From: Heterostelium album PN500
Lineage: Eukaryota > Evosea > Eumycetozoa > Acytosteliales > Acytosteliaceae
Assembly: GCF_000004825.1 (NCBI RefSeq)
Contig: NW_008805065.1
Location: forward strand, 1,984,001-2,048,000
Direction: 5' to 3'
Length of the DNA: 64,000 nt
Shown here: positions 61,375-64,000 of the stretch, in pieces
Layout of the letters: every line of letters begins with the position of its first letter
How positions within the stretch are numbered: position 1 is the first letter of the stretch
Notes under the pieces: model-generated
What the model saw: only the letters and a program-made list of their open reading frames with translations
What the model was told of the DNA's origin: nothing
The model's database searches: none
Program-made: the position numbers and the translations under genes

Positions 61375-62036
61375 TATTATTTTTATATTATTTATTTATT
61401 TATCTATACATGCTATGTGTTATGGTATGTTTTCTATCTATTATTTGTTGTTCTATTCATATATATATTTAAACTTGTTAAAAAATAAATATCATATCAA
61501 AAATTAATTAAAAAGTTTTTTTTTTTTTTGGGTTTTTTTAAAAAACTATTCAAAAAGATTGTTTTCTTCCATGGAAAAAGTAATAAAACATCGCAATCTT
61601 CATGGCGTATTGTTTCAGATTTTATATAAATTGAAACTGTAAATTAGTTTTATTGTTTGTAATATTACAATAATATAGTTGCAACTCTATGATGGTGTAA
61701 AATAAACTTGTCCTTTCTTTTTATAAAACAAACATAGAGCTATCTGGAGAATAAATGAAGGTGTCACTTTTATATTCTTTTTTAGTATTATTTTTATTTT
61801 TAAGTAAACTCGCGTGGAAAGTGGTGGAAGTGGTACGCCAGTAGGTGTAATTTAACTAATATTTACTTCAATTGTCTGTGTCTTGATAATGAAGAATCAA
61901 TAGAAATGGTATTATTATTGGAGGTATAATTTTAGTAAAATTTTTTTATTTCAATTCTTATCAAAAATAAGTAAGTTATGTTAAAATTCTAAATTGGAGT
62001 TAAAACATATTAATATGAATGATTTCATGTATTTTA
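61375..62036. other. AT-rich spacer
   Basis: About 660 bases between the start of Irl copy 2 and the end of the secreted-protein gene, both on the minus strand. No gene seen. Confidence 0.5.
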
Positions 62037-62536
62037 TTAATGTTTAATTTCTTTAACTAATCTACTGGACCATGGACACCACATACATCCAGGTAAGAAC
62101 TAAATTTTTATCGTAAATTTTTTAAATTAAAATTTGTAATCTATTTATTAATAAACAATATTTATCTAAAAAGAATACTTACAGCACCACATGCTTCATC
62201 TAAATGTTCTTCTACATAGTTTGTGTTAGCATCGCAAACTTCAATTGCTATATCAAAAAATGAAATTGTTTTTGAGTCCAAATGGAAACTGAATCTTGGG
62301 TTATAATTAGCTGTGGTTTTTCTAATTCTTCCCATGAAATGTGGTCGTTCAGTAATAGATCCATCAAGCAAACCTCTGGCATGTTTAATGTTTTCTTCAT
62401 CAATTAATTTGATGATAAATCCAGTTTGATGATGAACATCGGTGGTTTCGAAGTATGCTGGTGTAACGTCGCCAGCAGATGCAATATAGGCAAAAACAGT
62501 CAAAACAACTAATAACAAAATGATTGAAATTTTCAT
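62037..62536 (-). CDS. Small secreted protein of the CfaA/B/C (DUF3430) slime-mould family
   Basis: Two exons on the minus strand, 62536-62183 and 62099-62037, give 138 residues. Residues 1-21 are a signal peptide (MKISIILLLVVLTVFAYIASA), so the product is secreted. The mature part has the family hallmarks: IIKLIDEENIKHARGLLDG, YNPRFSFHLDS, ISFFDIAIEVCDA, YVEEHLDEACGA and, from exon 2, FLPGCMWCPWSSRLVKEI. Cysteines in EVCDA, EACGA and GCMWC probably form disulfides. The family includes counting-factor-associated proteins that act in group-size control in Dictyostelium; a specific role here is not established. It is divergent from a near-identical copy at 63574. Confidence 0.82.
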
Positions 62537-63938
62537 TTCTTTAAGTAATTTAGATATCTATAATAAAATGATTTATGATTTAGTTTGAATGATATTCTAA
62601 ACAATTCTTTTGATAGGTATTTATACTTTTATTAATAATTATGAGTTTATTTGAATATTGTTAAGATTATTTAATTTCCTATGATCCTCAAAGAATAAAA
62701 ACTGTATTTCTATTCAATTTTATAGAGATATTAAATTCATTCTAAATCTGGAGAATTGTGTAAATTGTCATTATTAAGGTTGATAAGTGAGGTGAGCCAT
62801 TTCGTTTAAACACAACGGTCAAAAAGTAACAATAAAAATTGTTTTTTCGCACATAGTGCAATTAGTAGTTTATCTCTCTGATGTAATAGTAATAAATAGT
62901 GTGTAACATTATAACTTTATTCATAGTGTAAATGATTGAGATGAGAACAATAATTTCAAAAAACCACATTCATTTCTGCAGTGTTTTTACCACCCACTTT
63001 AAAAATAGTGTGAAGTTTAAAACTTATGAACAAAACACTTGATAAACAAATAATTAATTAAAATTAAAGTAAAATCTTAATAAAAAGTTATAACAAAGTT
63101 ACATTTTTGAAGTGAATTCTATAGCAAAAACAAAAAATGGTATCAATTGAATTAATTTTGTCCAAATTATTGATAAAATTCAACAAAATAAACCAAAAGT
63201 ACTATTTATTACTATTACTTTATGCTTCTAGAGTGATAAATTACTAATTGCACAATGTGCGAAAAAACAATTTTTATTGTTACTTTTTTGACCGTTGTGT
63301 TTAAATGAAATGGCTCACCTTACCTATCAACCTCAATTATGACAATTTACACAATTCTCCAGATTTAGAATGAATTTAATATCTCTATAAAATTGAAAAG
63401 AAATACAGTTTTTATTATTTGAGGATCATAGGAAATTAAATAATCTTAACAATATTCAAATAAACTCATAATTATTAATAAAAGTATAAATACCTATCAA
63501 AAGAATTGTTTAGAATATCATTCAAACCAAATCATAAATCATTTTATTATAGATATCTAAATTACTTAAAGAAATGAAAATTTCAATCATTTTGTTATTA
63601 GTTGTTCTGACTGTTTTTGCCTATATTGCATCTGCTGGCGACGTTAAACCAGCATACTTCGAAACCGCCGATGTTACTGGTACAACTAGATTTATCATCA
63701 AATTAATTGATGAAGAAAACATTAAACATGCCAGAGGTTTGCTTGATGGAACTATTACTGTACGACCACATTCCATGGGAAGAATTAAAAAAACCACAGC
63801 TGACTATAACCCAAGATTCAGTTTCCATTTGGACTCACAAACAATTTCATTTTTTGATTTGGCAATTGAAGTTTGCGATGCTCACACAAACTATGTAGAA
63901 GAACATTTAGATGAAGCATGTGGTGCTGTAAGTATTCT
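62172..63938. repeat. Palindrome: inverted duplication of a CfaA/B/C gene with its promoter
   Basis: Left arm about 62172-62895 and right arm about 63205-63938, separated by roughly 310 bp. Each arm contains exon 1 and some 360 bp of upstream sequence in opposite orientation. For example TGCGAAAAAACAATTTTTAT and GACCGTTGTGTTTAAA occur in both. The similarity fades a few bases into the intron, just after the GTAAGTATTC donor, in both copies. Confidence 0.88.
62537..63573. promoter_or_regulatory. Bidirectional, mirror-image promoter region
   Basis: Both secreted-protein genes start from duplicated copies of the same upstream sequence, so each probably keeps its own full promoter. The central ~310 bp (about 62896-63204) is unique. 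A TATA-like AAAGTATAAATACCTATCAA sits about 90 bp upstream of each start codon (63481 on the right). Confidence 0.5.
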
Positions 63939-64000
63939 TTTAAATACTCCTCTTTATAAAAAGATTAAACAAATTTTAATTGGAAACTTTATCATAATTT
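63574..64000 (+). CDS. Small secreted protein of the CfaA/B/C family, second copy (cut by window end)
   Basis: Exon 1 is 63574-63927 (118 codons, same length as the divergent copy); the donor GTAAGT follows at 63928 and the second exon lies beyond the window. The signal peptide is identical to its twin. Differences cluster between residues 25 and 62 (GDVKPAYFETADVTGTTR against GDVTPAYFETTDVHHQTG; TVRPHS against TERPHF), whereas LIDEENIKHARGLLDG and the Cys-rich end are almost unchanged. The product should end like its twin in a WCPWSS-type motif. Confidence 0.82.
   Translation, partial: MKISIILLLVVLTVFAYIASAGDVKPAYFETADVTGTTRFIIKLIDEENIKHARGLLDGTITVRPHSMGRIKKTTADYNPRFSFHLDSQTISFFDLAIEVCDAHTNYVEEHLDEACGAVSILLNTPLYKKIKQILIGNFIII

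Overview
This is a nuclear window from a social amoeba (dictyostelid). The signs are very AT-rich spacers, short AT-rich introns with GTAAGT/GTATGT donors, long runs of Gln, Asn, Thr and Ser inside otherwise ordinary proteins, and families typical of slime moulds: Irl (Ire1-like) kinases without a lumenal sensor, a CfaA/B/C-type secreted protein, a B-box/beta-propeller protein and a small seven-helix membrane family. Conserved genes use more G/C-ending codons than is usual for Dictyostelium discoideum, so a dictyostelid of another group seems likelier; that is inference.

Layout. 0.5-3 kb: a protein made of two copies of one domain, then a Tc1/mariner-type DNA-binding relic. 3.6-9.7 kb: a 1950-residue coiled-coil protein. 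9.8-15.9 kb: mitochondrial citrate synthase (-), methylmalonyl-CoA epimerase (+) and acylaminoacyl-peptidase (+). Near 16.1-16.2 kb the two halves of a leucine tRNA lie in reversed order, 3' half before 5' half. 16.8-28.5 kb: a small membrane protein, a Tim23-like translocase subunit, ribosomal protein uL23, a GPATCH4-like protein, the p97 cofactor p47 and an Integrator subunit 5-like protein. 29-43.6 kb: a seven-helix protein with one frame break, a C2/ankyrin/F-box protein, a giant vinculin-family protein, a CID-domain protein and LSm6. A 4-kb gene-poor stretch follows, then a second seven-helix paralogue and a B-box/beta-propeller protein.

51.3-64 kb is accessory in character. It holds a GC-richer unexplained island, a tRNA-Ser(AGA), two Irl kinase/RNase genes facing tail to tail whose 3' halves form inverted-repeat arms of about 1.2 kb, and a head-to-head pair of near-identical secreted-protein genes in a palindrome that runs to the window edge.

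The housekeeping genes are mostly single and not arranged by pathway. Citrate synthase and methylmalonyl-CoA epimerase are divergent neighbours that both act in mitochondrial carbon entry to the TCA cycle, which may be chance. Intron-exon joins were worked out by hand from reading frame and splice signals; all totals quoted are multiples of three unless stated. Family calls are from recognised motifs, not database searches.
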